Source: Bacteroidota bacterium (GTDB lineage: Bacteria; Bacteroidota; Bacteroidia; AKYH767-A; JAHEYN01). From it: a stretch of DNA of 61,879 nucleotides. Every line of letters starts with the position of its first letter. Position 1 is the first letter of the stretch. A program made the position numbers and the translations under genes. Shown piece by piece: positions 15,450 through 24,511 of the stretch. The DNA is taken from NCBI GenBank assembly GCA_947448795.1, contig CANFOZ010000005.1, forward strand, positions 1 to 61,879, given 5' to 3'. The notes under the pieces are model-generated. The model worked only from the letters and a program-made list of their open reading frames with translations, did no database searches and was not told the origin of the DNA.

Positions 15450-18329
15450 ATGCGCCAACCAATTTACTCTCTCTTTATAGTACTGGCAGGCCTTGTTTCA
15501 ACTGTAAATGCACAACGCATCTGCGGTAGCGCGGAGCACCTCAACCAACAGCTTCAAGCCGATCCGAATTTGGCTATCATTCGCCAACAGATCGAGAATC
15601 AAACGGCTGCCTATGTTGCTTCGCATCAAGCTGGAGCCCCTTCGCCGATGGCTGTTATTACAATTCCTGTCGTTTTTCATGTGGTTTACAACACCGCCGC
15701 GCAAAACGTGTCTGATGCACTTTGCCAAGCGCAGGTTGATCAATTGAATCTCGATTACGCTCGCATGAATACGGATGCGTCAAGTGTTCCGGCTGCCTTT
15801 GCTTCTGTGGCTGCCAATACCAACATCCAGTTTTGTTTGGCGAGCACAGATCCATCTGGAAATCCAACCACGGGCATCGAGCGCCGCCAAACGACTACGA
15901 CCAGCTTTAGTACCAACGATGGTGTGAAAAGCACCACTACCGGCGGAATGAATGCTTGGCCGAATACAAGCTACCTCAACTTATGGACCTGTGCTTTAGG
16001 TGGTGGTGTTTTAGGGTACGCCCAATTCCCAGGAGGATCAGCAGCTACAGATGGCGTTGTATTGCTCAACACGTCCGTAGGTAGTATGGCCTCTCCAGCT
16101 CCAGGAGGTTCGCCTTATGATTTTGGCCGCACCGCAACCCACGAAGTAGGTCACTGGCTGAACATGATTCACATCTGGGGCGATGCTAACTGTGGTAATG
16201 ACCAAGTGAGTGATACACCCTTACACAATACTGCCAATTACGGCTGTCCAACCTATCCATCCAATAGCACTTGTACAGGTAGTCCTGCTATGATGACCAT
16301 GAACTACATGGATTACACCGACGATGCCTGTATGTATATGTTCACTGCAGGTCAAGCTACCCGCATGAATGCGCTGTTCGCTACCGGTGGTGCGCGTGTT
16401 AGTCTGCTTTCTTCAACGGCTTGTCAGATTACTGCATTGCCTGCTTGCAACACGGTTACGTTAGGTAGTGTAACTGTTTCTAGCGATACCCTCTGCACCG
16501 GCCAAACGGCAGTATTTAACCTTGCTAGTGTTACTTCAGGCGTTAGCGGTGTTCATACACTGTGGCAAACTTCTGCGGATGGATTAACGGGTTGGAATGC
16601 CGCATCAGGCAGTAACACGGGCATGTCCTATACCGCGCCAGCAGCGCCGGGCGTAGTATATTATCGCAACCTTGCTATGTGTGATTCCTCCGGCACCAGC
16701 GTTTCTTCAACGCCAATTCCTGTTTACACCTACGGCATTAGCTCTATTGATAACGACACCGTATGTACGGCAGGCGCTGTTGATCTTATAGCCAACGGAT
16801 TTGGTACCGTTAGTTGGTATGCTACCAGTACAAGCACAACTCCACTTGCAACAGGCAACCCGTTCAATATTAATGTAATTGGTGATACCCTTTTCTACGC
16901 AGGAGTAAGCAGTGGAGCAAGCACAACGTATACAGTGGGTCCCGTGAGTAATGCCTTTAGCACTGCGGCTACATATTCAAACTGGGGTCGTGGCGAGCGT
17001 TTTACCGCTCTTGCAGATCTTGTTATTGATTCGGTTTCATTTTACCCGTATGGCGCTGGTAACGTGGTGGTTAATATGCTAGATTCTGTAACTGGCACAA
17101 CCGTGCATACCGCCACATTTGCTGTTTCTGCAGGTCAGGTAGGCACAAAAGTGACTGTGTTTCTTGGTTTTACGGCTGCTGCAGGTACTAATTATATCAT
17201 GACCGCAACTGGCTCCACCGTTTCGGGTCTTTCTCGCAACCAAACAGGCGCGAGCTACCCTTATACTGTTCCTGGTGTGATCTCAATCAATCGCGGCTAC
17301 ACTACAGCAACGAGCTATTATTTCTTTTATGATTGGAAACTCCACAACGGCTGTACACCTCCGCGTGTTGCTGTACCTGTGCATGTAGGCCCACTTAATG
17401 TGCAAATCCAATCTGTTTCAGATACCATCTGCGCAAACGGTACTGCTACATTAACCACAAGTGGAGCCAATACGTATGTTTGGATGCCAGGTAATCTTAC
17501 CGGCTCCTCTATAACTGTTAGTCCGGCAACAACAACTGTATACAGCGTTACTGGAACTGCGGCTGGAGCGTGTACCGGAACAAGCACCTATTTAGTTACC
17601 ATCATCCCTCAACCAACTGTTTTACTGACTGCAACAAACGACACCATCTGCAAAGGAAGCCCTACTTCGCTTGTTGCAAGTGGGGCCAACACCTATGGCT
17701 GGTCAACAGGCACATCAACAGCAAGCTCAATCATCGTAGCTCCAACTGTCAATACCACCTATACAGTAACTGGTTCAGTGGCTGGTTGTTCAGGCTCTGC
17801 ATCGGTACTTATACATGTATTTGCTCCTGCCGTTTCTGTTACAGCTGTTGACTCAAACACCATCTGCAAAGGCGATTCTATTACCTTGCTAGCAAGCGGT
17901 GGTAGCTCCTATACATGGTCGCCGGGTGGATTAACAGGCAGTTCCGTTACCGTTGCGCCTCCAACCTCCATCACCTATACTGTAACAGGTAGAGATGACA
18001 ATGGATGTACGGCCTCAAAAACCATTCAAGTTTTTGTTATCGATTGTGGCGCAAGCGGCATTGCTAGCACGAACCTAGAAGAGTCCTTCAACGTGTATCC
18101 GAATCCTGCTCAAGATGAATTGATGGTTCGTTTTGTAGGTGTTTCAAGTGGCCTATATACACTTACACTTACTGATGCGCTTGGTCGTACGCTGCAAGAA
18201 CGCAGTGTTTCATCTACAGGGAACGAGCACAGCGAGATGCTTTCTCTTGCTGACCTTAGCAAAGGGGTATATGTTATTCGCCTAATCGGAAACGGACAAA
18301 CAGTGCTTCGCAAGATTGTAAAGATGTAA
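15450..18329 (+). CDS. secreted M43-type metalloprotease (cytophagalysin-like) with T9SS sorting domain
   Basis: The 959-residue protein begins with a signal peptide ending VNAQ. A catalytic domain at about 70-325 has the zinc motif HEVGHWLNMIH (His231, Glu232, His235, His241) followed by IWGD, as in cytophagalysin/pappalysin proteases, and a Met-turn region MNYMDYTDDACM. After it come several Ig-like modules; the last three each begin with a DTIC or NTIC motif and have a SYTWSPGG-type strand and similar DNA sequence, so they are recent duplications. The type A sorting domain starts NVYPNPAQDE and ends KIVKM. It is exported across the outer membrane and probably anchored at the surface, degrading extracellular protein. 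It is monocistronic with a strong terminator. Confidence 0.92.
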   Translation: MRQPIYSLFIVLAGLVSTVNAQRICGSAEHLNQQLQADPNLAIIRQQIENQTAAYVASHQAGAPSPMAVITIPVVFHVVYNTAAQNVSDALCQAQVDQLNLDYARMNTDASSVPAAFASVAANTNIQFCLASTDPSGNPTTGIERRQTTTTSFSTNDGVKSTTTGGMNAWPNTSYLNLWTCALGGGVLGYAQFPGGSAATDGVVLLNTSVGSMASPAPGGSPYDFGRTATHEVGHWLNMIHIWGDANCGNDQVSDTPLHNTANYGCPTYPSNSTCTGSPAMMTMNYMDYTDDACMYMFTAGQATRMNALFATGGARVSLLSSTACQITALPACNTVTLGSVTVSSDTLCTGQTAVFNLASVTSGVSGVHTLWQTSADGLTGWNAASGSNTGMSYTAPAAPGVVYYRNLAMCDSSGTSVSSTPIPVYTYGISSIDNDTVCTAGAVDLIANGFGTVSWYATSTSTTPLATGNPFNINVIGDTLFYAGVSSGASTTYTVGPVSNAFSTAATYSNWGRGERFTALADLVIDSVSFYPYGAGNVVVNMLDSVTGTTVHTATFAVSAGQVGTKVTVFLGFTAAAGTNYIMTATGSTVSGLSRNQTGASYPYTVPGVISINRGYTTATSYYFFYDWKLHNGCTPPRVAVPVHVGPLNVQIQSVSDTICANGTATLTTSGANTYVWMPGNLTGSSITVSPATTTVYSVTGTAAGACTGTSTYLVTIIPQPTVLLTATNDTICKGSPTSLVASGANTYGWSTGTSTASSIIVAPTVNTTYTVTGSVAGCSGSASVLIHVFAPAVSVTAVDSNTICKGDSITLLASGGSSYTWSPGGLTGSSVTVAPPTSITYTVTGRDDNGCTASKTIQVFVIDCGASGIASTNLEESFNVYPNPAQDELMVRFVGVSSGLYTLTLTDALGRTLQERSVSSTGNEHSEMLSLADLSKGVYVIRLIGNGQTVLRKIVKM

Positions 18330-18352
18330 TTAGAAATTTTAAACCACCTTGC

Positions 18353-18385
18353 AAAGGGACGGCACTATGCCGTCCCTTTCTTTTT
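18353..18385 (+). terminator. strong intrinsic terminator after the metalloprotease
   Basis: A perfect 12-bp stem (AAAGGGACGGCA with its complement) closes on a 3-base loop and is followed by a T-rich run. It ends the metalloprotease transcript. Confidence 0.9.
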
Positions 18386-18468
18386 AGCGCCCGTATTTAG
18401 CTTTTGGGCGAATATATCGGCCAAGATGGGAGAACACAGCGTACGTTCGAAAAAAATCGAAATTGCGC

Positions 18469-19764
18469 ATGAAAACAGGCACACTCCTTTTTACGCTTTT
18501 TATAAGCACTCTTTTGCAAGCGTCTACCGTTTTTGCTGGTGATCCCTTGGTTTCAATAAAGAAAGACGTATCCGGGTATCGGCTTTATAATCGAGGCAAG
18601 CCTTATTTTATACAAGGAGCAGGTGGATACAGCCACTTCGATCGCTTACAAGCCATCGGCGGGAATTCCGTTCGGCTTTGGAGCGCCAACGGTGTTGCCC
18701 CTTATTTAGATCAGGCGCATGCGCTGGGTTTAACGGTTACCTTGGGTTTAGACATGGGGCAGGAACGAACCGGTTTTAATTACAACGATGAGCAAGCAGT
18801 TCAGAAACAATATGACCAGGTTTGTGCAGAGGTGTTAAAATACAAAGACCATCCGGCCTTGTTGGTTTGGGCCGTTGGCAATGAGCTCGACCAATTTGCA
18901 TACAATTACAAGGTCTGGGACGCCGTTGAAAAGGTAGTGCAGTTCATCCATAAAAACGACCCGAATCATCCGGTTACAACGATGCTCGCTGGGGTTCCAC
19001 CACAGCATATAAAAGAGATAATAACCCGTGTTCCAGATTTGGATTTGCTTGCAATCAATGCGTTCAAGGACCTGCCTTATATCGAAAAGAAGATAAGCGA
19101 TGCTGGCTGGACAGGTCCTTATATGATTGGCGAATGGGGGCCTGATGGCTATTGGGAGTCGCCGATGCTTCCTTGGGGCACTTTCATCGAACAAACGAGC
19201 ACGGAGAAAACAGCAGCCTGTGAAGCGCGCTACAAGACAGCAATCGAAGGCCATCGGAATCGTTGCTTGGGTGCGTATGTGTATTATTGGGGCACCAAGC
19301 AAGCGCGTACGCACACCTTGCTAAGTTTATTCCTTGATGGAGGCCAGGAGTATGGCGTACAAGACATGCTTATGCGCCAATGGACAGGGAAGGATTCACC
19401 GAAAACGGCACCAACAACAGGCGCTCTAACCATCGAAGGACAGGATGTTTTAAAAGGCTGTGTAGTAAAAAAGGGAAGCTATCTAACGGCATCCATCACC
19501 GCAAAAGACCGTGAGCAATTGGTGTATCGCTGGGAGCTTTATGAAGAAAGCAAGGAAAAAAAGGAAGGAGGCGACACCGAAGCACAGCCTCCAAAGGTGG
19601 ATGCACGCTTCGATGGCTTATCCGATGGCCGTGTGCTTTTTCAGGCGCCGGATCGGCCAGGAGCGTATCGCTTGTTTGTGTATATCTATGATGGAACAGG
19701 TCGGGTGGCAACAGCCAATGCGCCCTTTTTTGTAGGTGAAATGGCAATCAGTCAAAACCCTTAA
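18469..19764 (+). CDS. secreted clan-A glycoside hydrolase-like protein
   Basis: I use the ATG at 18469; a TTG two codons upstream adds nothing. The 431-residue protein has a signal peptide ending VFAG and a TIM-barrel resembling GH2/GH5/GH72 enzymes. The pair of catalytic glutamates is visible: Glu139 in WAVGNELD as acid/base and Glu222 in MIGEWGPDGYW as nucleophile. A C-terminal beta-sandwich domain (about 325-425) follows. There is no T9SS sorting domain and no lipobox, so it is likely periplasmic or freely secreted. Substrate is uncertain; a beta-glucan is plausible. Its stop codon shares the bases TTAA with the stop of the convergent gene. Confidence 0.75.
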   Translation: MKTGTLLFTLFISTLLQASTVFAGDPLVSIKKDVSGYRLYNRGKPYFIQGAGGYSHFDRLQAIGGNSVRLWSANGVAPYLDQAHALGLTVTLGLDMGQERTGFNYNDEQAVQKQYDQVCAEVLKYKDHPALLVWAVGNELDQFAYNYKVWDAVEKVVQFIHKNDPNHPVTTMLAGVPPQHIKEIITRVPDLDLLAINAFKDLPYIEKKISDAGWTGPYMIGEWGPDGYWESPMLPWGTFIEQTSTEKTAACEARYKTAIEGHRNRCLGAYVYYWGTKQARTHTLLSLFLDGGQEYGVQDMLMRQWTGKDSPKTAPTTGALTIEGQDVLKGCVVKKGSYLTASITAKDREQLVYRWELYEESKEKKEGGDTEAQPPKVDARFDGLSDGRVLFQAPDRPGAYRLFVYIYDGTGRVATANAPFFVGEMAISQNP

Positions 19765-20177
19765 GGCTGTCGCAGAAAATGGTATTTGGTTTTGACGAGG
19801 GCAGAATCTTTGTATTCCAAAACCAGGGTGTCGCTCACTAATTTGCAGATTTTATAGGGGCGTTTTTCGGTGCTGTTATCCACTGCGAGCGTGAGAACGC
19901 CAGCGTATTTATCCATGCTCCAGAGGCCTGTTGTAGCCACGCCACCGCTTGTTATACTAGCTTTGTGATCAGCGTCGAAACGCGCTTCGTCATTGGCTTC
20001 TTTTGTGTTTGCTTTTTTCATCATCCCAAACTCTTCAGACCCGGTGAATTTCCAATGCTGAGTTAGAAGCGTTTCTTTTGTGGCTTGCACAGAAGCGGAC
20101 TTGCTGTTTGTTGTTTGCGCGAAAGCTGCAGTAAAAGCAAGGACAGCGAAGAGGATTGTACATGGAATGCGGCTCAT
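19761..20177 (-). CDS. small secreted hypothetical protein (lipocalin-like length)
   Basis: The 138-residue product has a signal peptide (MSRIPCTILFAVLAFTAAFAQ) and a beta-rich mature part with HWKFTGSEEFG near the start and SDTLVLEYKDS near the end. This layout is seen in lipocalin-like domains of Bacteroidota, which start with a W-K/R-x-x-G motif and carry a D-T-L-x-L strand. The function is unknown. Its start overlaps the ybeY stop by four bases (ATGA), so it is the last gene of the DUF4175-ATPase-ybeY operon. Confidence 0.7.
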   Translation of the reverse strand: MSRIPCTILFAVLAFTAAFAQTTNSKSASVQATKETLLTQHWKFTGSEEFGMMKKANTKEANDEARFDADHKASITSGGVATTGLWSMDKYAGVLTLAVDNSTEKRPYKICKLVSDTLVLEYKDSALVKTKYHFLRQP

Positions 20178-20620
20178 GATGCTTTGTTTTTTTGTAAAGC
20201 TAAGTAATGATCTTCTTTTGAACGCATTTCTTTTTTCTCAGCAGTCGTTTTGTCGCGATATCCGCACAGATGCAGCAGTCCATGAATGAGGACGCGGCTC
20301 AGCTCTTGTTGGACACTGACGCCAAAGGTTTTCGCATTATCACGCACGCGGTCGATGCTGATGTAGATTTCGCCTGAAACTGTTTCAGGACTATCTTTAG
20401 CAGCATAGTCGAACGTTAGAATGTCGGTGAGGGTGCGATGGTTGAGAAACTGAATATTCATCGCAAGCAAGGTGTCGTCACTGCAAAACACATACTGTAA
20501 ATCGGTGATGTCTTTCCCTTCTTTATGTGCGCTTTTGCGCAGCCAATTTCGATAGAAAGGAGCATCATTCAAAGGTGATTTTACACCTTGAGCAGCGAAG
20601 CGGATTTTAGGAGCAGGCAA
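20174..20620 (-). CDS. ybeY: endoribonuclease YbeY
   Basis: The 148-residue protein has the YbeY fold, with SDDTLLAMNIQFLNHRTLTD and DILTFDYA upstream of the metal motif HGLLHLCGYRD (His113, His117). In E. coli the third zinc ligand is a histidine; here that position is Asp123, a variant I recall in other Bacteroidota. YbeY processes 16S rRNA 3' ends and takes part in ribosome quality control. The gene lies 6 bp behind the ATPase gene and overlaps the next gene by four bases. Confidence 0.9.
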   Translation of the reverse strand: MPAPKIRFAAQGVKSPLNDAPFYRNWLRKSAHKEGKDITDLQYVFCSDDTLLAMNIQFLNHRTLTDILTFDYAAKDSPETVSGEIYISIDRVRDNAKTFGVSVQQELSRVLIHGLLHLCGYRDKTTAEKKEMRSKEDHYLALQKNKAS

Positions 20621-20626
20621 GGGGCT

Positions 20627-21040
20627 TTATGCAGAGAGTTTGAAGCCCAGCTCAACGGTTCTTCCGTAGTCTGAAAAAATCAGTTGGTCGGCTAAATGCT
20701 TCATCAGAAAAATTCCACGGCCGTTGGGATTCTCAATGTTTTCCGGCGCCGTTGGATCGGGGAGGAGGTAGTAGTTAAAGCCCTCGCCTTGGTCCTTGAT
20801 GATGAAAACGATTCGATCGTCTTTATAGGAACAATCAACTTTTACTTTTTTATCGGGGTTGGCTTTGTTGCCGTGAATAATTGCGTTGTTAACGGCTTCT
20901 GTAACAGCTACTAGCATATTGCCATACAGATCTTCACTCAAGGGAAACTGCTCCCGGATATCGTCAACTAATTTTTCAACGAGGTTAATGTTTTCAGCGC
21001 GGGAATCGAATTCCATTTTAGTGTCCATTTGTGTGAGCAT
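20627..21040 (-). CDS. ATP-binding protein of the RsbW/SpoIIAB anti-sigma kinase type
   Basis: The 137-residue protein is a lone GHKL ATPase domain. It has the N box in VAVTEAVNNAIIHGN, the G1 box DQGEGF and the G2 box NPNGRGIFLMKHLAD. Proteins of this size and motif set are serine kinases that bind sigma factors and phosphorylate STAS-domain anti-sigma antagonists. Neither a sigma factor nor a STAS protein is encoded in the window, so its partners are elsewhere. It lies 30 bp behind the DUF4175 gene and 6 bp ahead of ybeY. Confidence 0.85.
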   Translation of the reverse strand: MLTQMDTKMEFDSRAENINLVEKLVDDIREQFPLSEDLYGNMLVAVTEAVNNAIIHGNKANPDKKVKVDCSYKDDRIVFIIKDQGEGFNYYLLPDPTAPENIENPNGRGIFLMKHLADQLIFSDYGRTVELGFKLSA

Positions 21041-21070
21041 GCGTAGAAGTGGTTTTTAAATAGCCCTCGA

Positions 21071-24000
21071 TTATTCTTTAATGTTCTTAAAATAATCGTC
21101 GACTTTGCTTTTATAATACGGACTTAAAGAAGGAGGAACTGTTTTTAAAAGCTCCATTTCTTTTTCTTTCAACCGCTTGTACGCTGCAAATTCTTCTGGG
21201 TTACGGGTGAACTCGTTTTTGCCTTCGGTTGATTCTCTCTTTTCTTCCTGATCTCGCTGCTGCTCTGCCTTTTCGGCCTCTAGCAAGCGAGTTAAAATTT
21301 CTTGCTGCCGCTTGAATGTTTCGTTGTTTAGGATTTTATTTACAAGGTCGGTTTCTGTTTTTTCCATCTCTTTGGCAAGCTTGTCGAGATCGCCCATAGT
21401 GCCCTTTCCGTCTTTGTTGTTCTCTTGATTGTAACGCTGTAATTCTTTGCGCAACATTTCTTGTTGGGCAGCCATGCGCGCCAATTGTTCGCTCATGCCA
21501 GGCTGTCCGCCAGGTACTTGGTTATTACCTGGTTTCTTGCCTTCCTGCATGCTTTTTTTCAAGGCATCCATCTGTTGGTTAATCGACTCCTGCATCTTTT
21601 TCATTTGTGCGGCAGACGAGGGCTTTCCACTGCCCGGCTTGCTGCAAGCGCTTCCCGGCTTCTTGCATTGCGATTTGCTTTTGCTCTTGCTTTGCTTCTC
21701 CGACTGTTGCTCGTTGGCTTTTTGTTGCATCTGCTGCAAGGCCTCATTAAGCATCAGTGCAAGGTTGTTCACCGAAGTCATGGCCATCTGCCCACGACCG
21801 CGAAGCATCGATATCTGCCGCTCTTGGAAGTAGTCGATGGCTTTGTCCATGTTGTCGTTTACCAAAGCAATTTCCCTGTTAACAACCGACTTGATTTGTG
21901 GCACCCGCTTGCTTAATGCGAAGAGCGAATCTTCAATCATTTTAGCGTCGTCTTTGAGTTTGCGTTGCAATTGCGCAGACTTGAGGTACTGCGGATTGTT
22001 GGTGCTCATCGTCTTCATCTGCTCCATCAATCCCTCTTGATCAAAGGAAAGCCGAAGGAGGTTCTCGAGCAGGGCGCGCAGGGCATCCATGTCTTCTTCC
22101 TGCTGCTCTTCCTCATTCTTTTCTTGCTGTTGCTGCATCTTTTCCGCCATAGACTTCATCTTTTCTGCGGCTTGCTTCTGCGACTTGGATGCGTTTTGCT
22201 TCTTGTTTTGGCTCAGGTTCGACTTGCTGTCTTTCATGTCCTGATCAATAGACTTTTGCTCCTCTTCGCTGTTTTTAAGCTCCTTTGGTTCTTCTAGTGC
22301 TTGATTTTTTTGTTCCAAGTCTTTGAGGTCTTTTTTCAAATCCTCGAATTGCTTGTTCAGCTCTTCCTGTTTTTTTTCTAATTCTTTGCTGTCGGCATTC
22401 TTGTCTTGTGATTCTTTTGAGAGCTGCTCTTGTTTTTCCGCGAGTTTTTGAAGGTTGTCGGTGGCTTCTTTCAGCTTCTGTTCCACTTCCATTTGCTTGA
22501 ATAGCTCCAACGTGCGATCCAGTTCTTTCGCAAGGTCTTTGTTTTCCAGTTTCATTTTATCAAGCTGGTCTTGGATCTTTTCTTTGTCTTGCTGCCCGAG
22601 CATCTTTTCTAAATCGGCCATGAGTTTTTTCATCTCCTCCGTCATCAGCTGATCCATGAGCTTGCGAAGCTCTTCGTGTTTTTGCGCGAGCTCTTTATCG
22701 GGCTCTTTGTATTCGGATTGTTTTTGGATGTTTTTTTCGTTTTCCCGTTCGGTTTTTTCTACCTCTTTCTGCAAGTCCCGTTGACGCTTGATGAGATCTT
22801 CGGCTTTCTTTTTCTCTTCCCAGCCAAGACTTTTTTTCTCCATCATCTTCTTCTCCAGCTCGGCAAGTTCCTTTTGGATATTCTTAGCTTCTGTAATACT
22901 TTCTTTCAGGCTCTTCTTGATTTCGGTATTGGTTTTGTCCGCACCTTCGGCGATCTGCTTGAGTGTCGGAGCTTTGAATTGCATCGACTGGGAGCGCGTG
23001 GATTTAGGTCCATGCACGCCGTCGTTGTCCCAAATTTCGAAGTAATATTCTAGACCTTCGCCGGCCTGAAGCCCTATTTCAGAGAGGTTCCAAACGCGGT
23101 AGAAGGTTTGCTCGGTGCTGTTTTTATCGATGTTAAGCCACTCCGACTTCATGGATGAGGAGTCTTTGTCGCGCTGTATTTTGTAGTGAAAAGCAAATTT
23201 GCTTAGGCCGTGATCATCGCTGACACTACCTTGAAAGACAAGGACTTTAGAAGAGCTGCTGTCTTCGTGTTGCTCGAGTTCGATGGCGGGGAATTGGTCG
23301 GGGATAACGGCTACGGCGTATTGGACGGAGTCTTTGTTTTTAAGGTATTGGTTGGATGTACTAACGGTATAGATGTCGTTATCCAGGAATCGTTTGCGAT
23401 AGACGAACTTGTCTTCGGACTGCCTTGTTGGTATTACGAGCGAGTCGCCAAAGCTCATCTGAAGCACCTCGGTATTTTTTGTATGAAAGGTCCATGTGGC
23501 GATGGTTCCAGCTGGAATATTGAGGTCGCCGGTGTTGGCGAGCTGCTGCGGCTTTTGGTTCAGATAGGCGGGGAATTGCAAACTGACTTCAAAGTCGAGC
23601 ACGATAGGCTTAGGGATAGCGGTTAGCGTGTATGTTTTCGAGTAAAATCCGGCGCCAAAGAATTTGAAGGAGGTGCTTTTCTGAACATTTTTAAAGAGGT
23701 ATTTAAAGGCAACCGGACTTTCTTTATCCATTCGGTATTGGTTGCCATCGATTTCCATAAACACGGCATCGGGAAGCTTGCTGCCTTCAATCTTTAGGTC
23801 GAGCGGGAAGTCTTCCTGCTGCATAGCCATTAGATTTTCATTTTGAAGGACGAAGGCGAAAGGGGCAGGCTTCTCGAAGTAGGTGTTATGCGCTAAAAGC
23901 CGAGACGTGCTTCCTGTAAGGATTGCGCGGTTGAAAAGCAGCAGTGCGAAAAGCAGCAGCAGGGGCAGTGCGATGAACTTGAGGTACTTTCGGTTTTCGT

Positions 24001-24457
24001 TGAAGTTGATCGCCGCTGTGAAGGGGATCGGCTTTAGGGCTTGAATTTTTTGGTCGATCCCTGCCTGAATAAGGGCTGCGTTATCCGTATCAAGTGTGGC
24101 TAGTTGCTTGAGTTGCAGCACATTTAACAGGCGATCTTGCACCGCAATGAAATGCTTGCCGATAATGGCCGCGGCTTCTTCGTGGCTGATGATGGCGCCG
24201 AGGCGATAGAGCTTTAGCGCTGGGATACAGAGCTGTCGAACGAAGACGGTTCCATTAACTATGATGAAGCCATAAAACAAGATGGAGCGCACGGTGGTGT
24301 TGAAATTTCCGACATACTCCAGCAGGATGATGCTTAGGTAAAAGGCTAAAAAGATTCCCGTGAAGTAGAGCGCCCCGCGTAGCAGCAGGTTTTTGTAGTA
24401 TTTCCGGATGAATTCATCCAGTTTTTCAATCAACAGCTCATAATTCGATCTCTGCAT
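21071..24457 (-). CDS. DUF4175-family membrane protein with long charged coiled-coil region
   Basis: The 1128-residue protein has two N-terminal membrane helices (about 25-48 and 58-77) and a third near 158-180, then an extracytoplasmic beta-rich part to about 500. A long Lys/Glu/Gln-rich helical region follows (KKMMEKK, EELRKLMDQLM, LEQKNQALEEPKEL) with Gln- and Met-rich segments such as KMQQQQEKNEEEQQEED. The end carries PPSLSPYYKSKVDDYF. This matches the large DUF4175 proteins widespread in Bacteroidota and often encoded next to this type of ATPase. Function is unknown; an envelope scaffold is plausible. It is the first gene of the four-gene minus-strand operon. Confidence 0.8.
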   Translation of the reverse strand: MQRSNYELLIEKLDEFIRKYYKNLLLRGALYFTGIFLAFYLSIILLEYVGNFNTTVRSILFYGFIIVNGTVFVRQLCIPALKLYRLGAIISHEEAAAIIGKHFIAVQDRLLNVLQLKQLATLDTDNAALIQAGIDQKIQALKPIPFTAAINFNENRKYLKFIALPLLLLFALLLFNRAILTGSTSRLLAHNTYFEKPAPFAFVLQNENLMAMQQEDFPLDLKIEGSKLPDAVFMEIDGNQYRMDKESPVAFKYLFKNVQKSTSFKFFGAGFYSKTYTLTAIPKPIVLDFEVSLQFPAYLNQKPQQLANTGDLNIPAGTIATWTFHTKNTEVLQMSFGDSLVIPTRQSEDKFVYRKRFLDNDIYTVSTSNQYLKNKDSVQYAVAVIPDQFPAIELEQHEDSSSSKVLVFQGSVSDDHGLSKFAFHYKIQRDKDSSSMKSEWLNIDKNSTEQTFYRVWNLSEIGLQAGEGLEYYFEIWDNDGVHGPKSTRSQSMQFKAPTLKQIAEGADKTNTEIKKSLKESITEAKNIQKELAELEKKMMEKKSLGWEEKKKAEDLIKRQRDLQKEVEKTERENEKNIQKQSEYKEPDKELAQKHEELRKLMDQLMTEEMKKLMADLEKMLGQQDKEKIQDQLDKMKLENKDLAKELDRTLELFKQMEVEQKLKEATDNLQKLAEKQEQLSKESQDKNADSKELEKKQEELNKQFEDLKKDLKDLEQKNQALEEPKELKNSEEEQKSIDQDMKDSKSNLSQNKKQNASKSQKQAAEKMKSMAEKMQQQQEKNEEEQQEEDMDALRALLENLLRLSFDQEGLMEQMKTMSTNNPQYLKSAQLQRKLKDDAKMIEDSLFALSKRVPQIKSVVNREIALVNDNMDKAIDYFQERQISMLRGRGQMAMTSVNNLALMLNEALQQMQQKANEQQSEKQSKSKSKSQCKKPGSACSKPGSGKPSSAAQMKKMQESINQQMDALKKSMQEGKKPGNNQVPGGQPGMSEQLARMAAQQEMLRKELQRYNQENNKDGKGTMGDLDKLAKEMEKTETDLVNKILNNETFKRQQEILTRLLEAEKAEQQRDQEEKRESTEGKNEFTRNPEEFAAYKRLKEKEMELLKTVPPSLSPYYKSKVDDYFKNIKE

Positions 24458-24511
24458 TGTATTCGGGGGAGGCTAATCTTCTTTAAACGAAGGCGTTTCA
24501 AAAAAGTTGCC

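Noticed and set aside
21461..21916. 151-codon leucine/histidine-rich open frame opposite the DUF4175 gene
   Set aside because: Runs of Leu and Phe arise from reading Lys/Glu/Gln-rich coiled-coil codons backwards. It is not a membrane protein gene.
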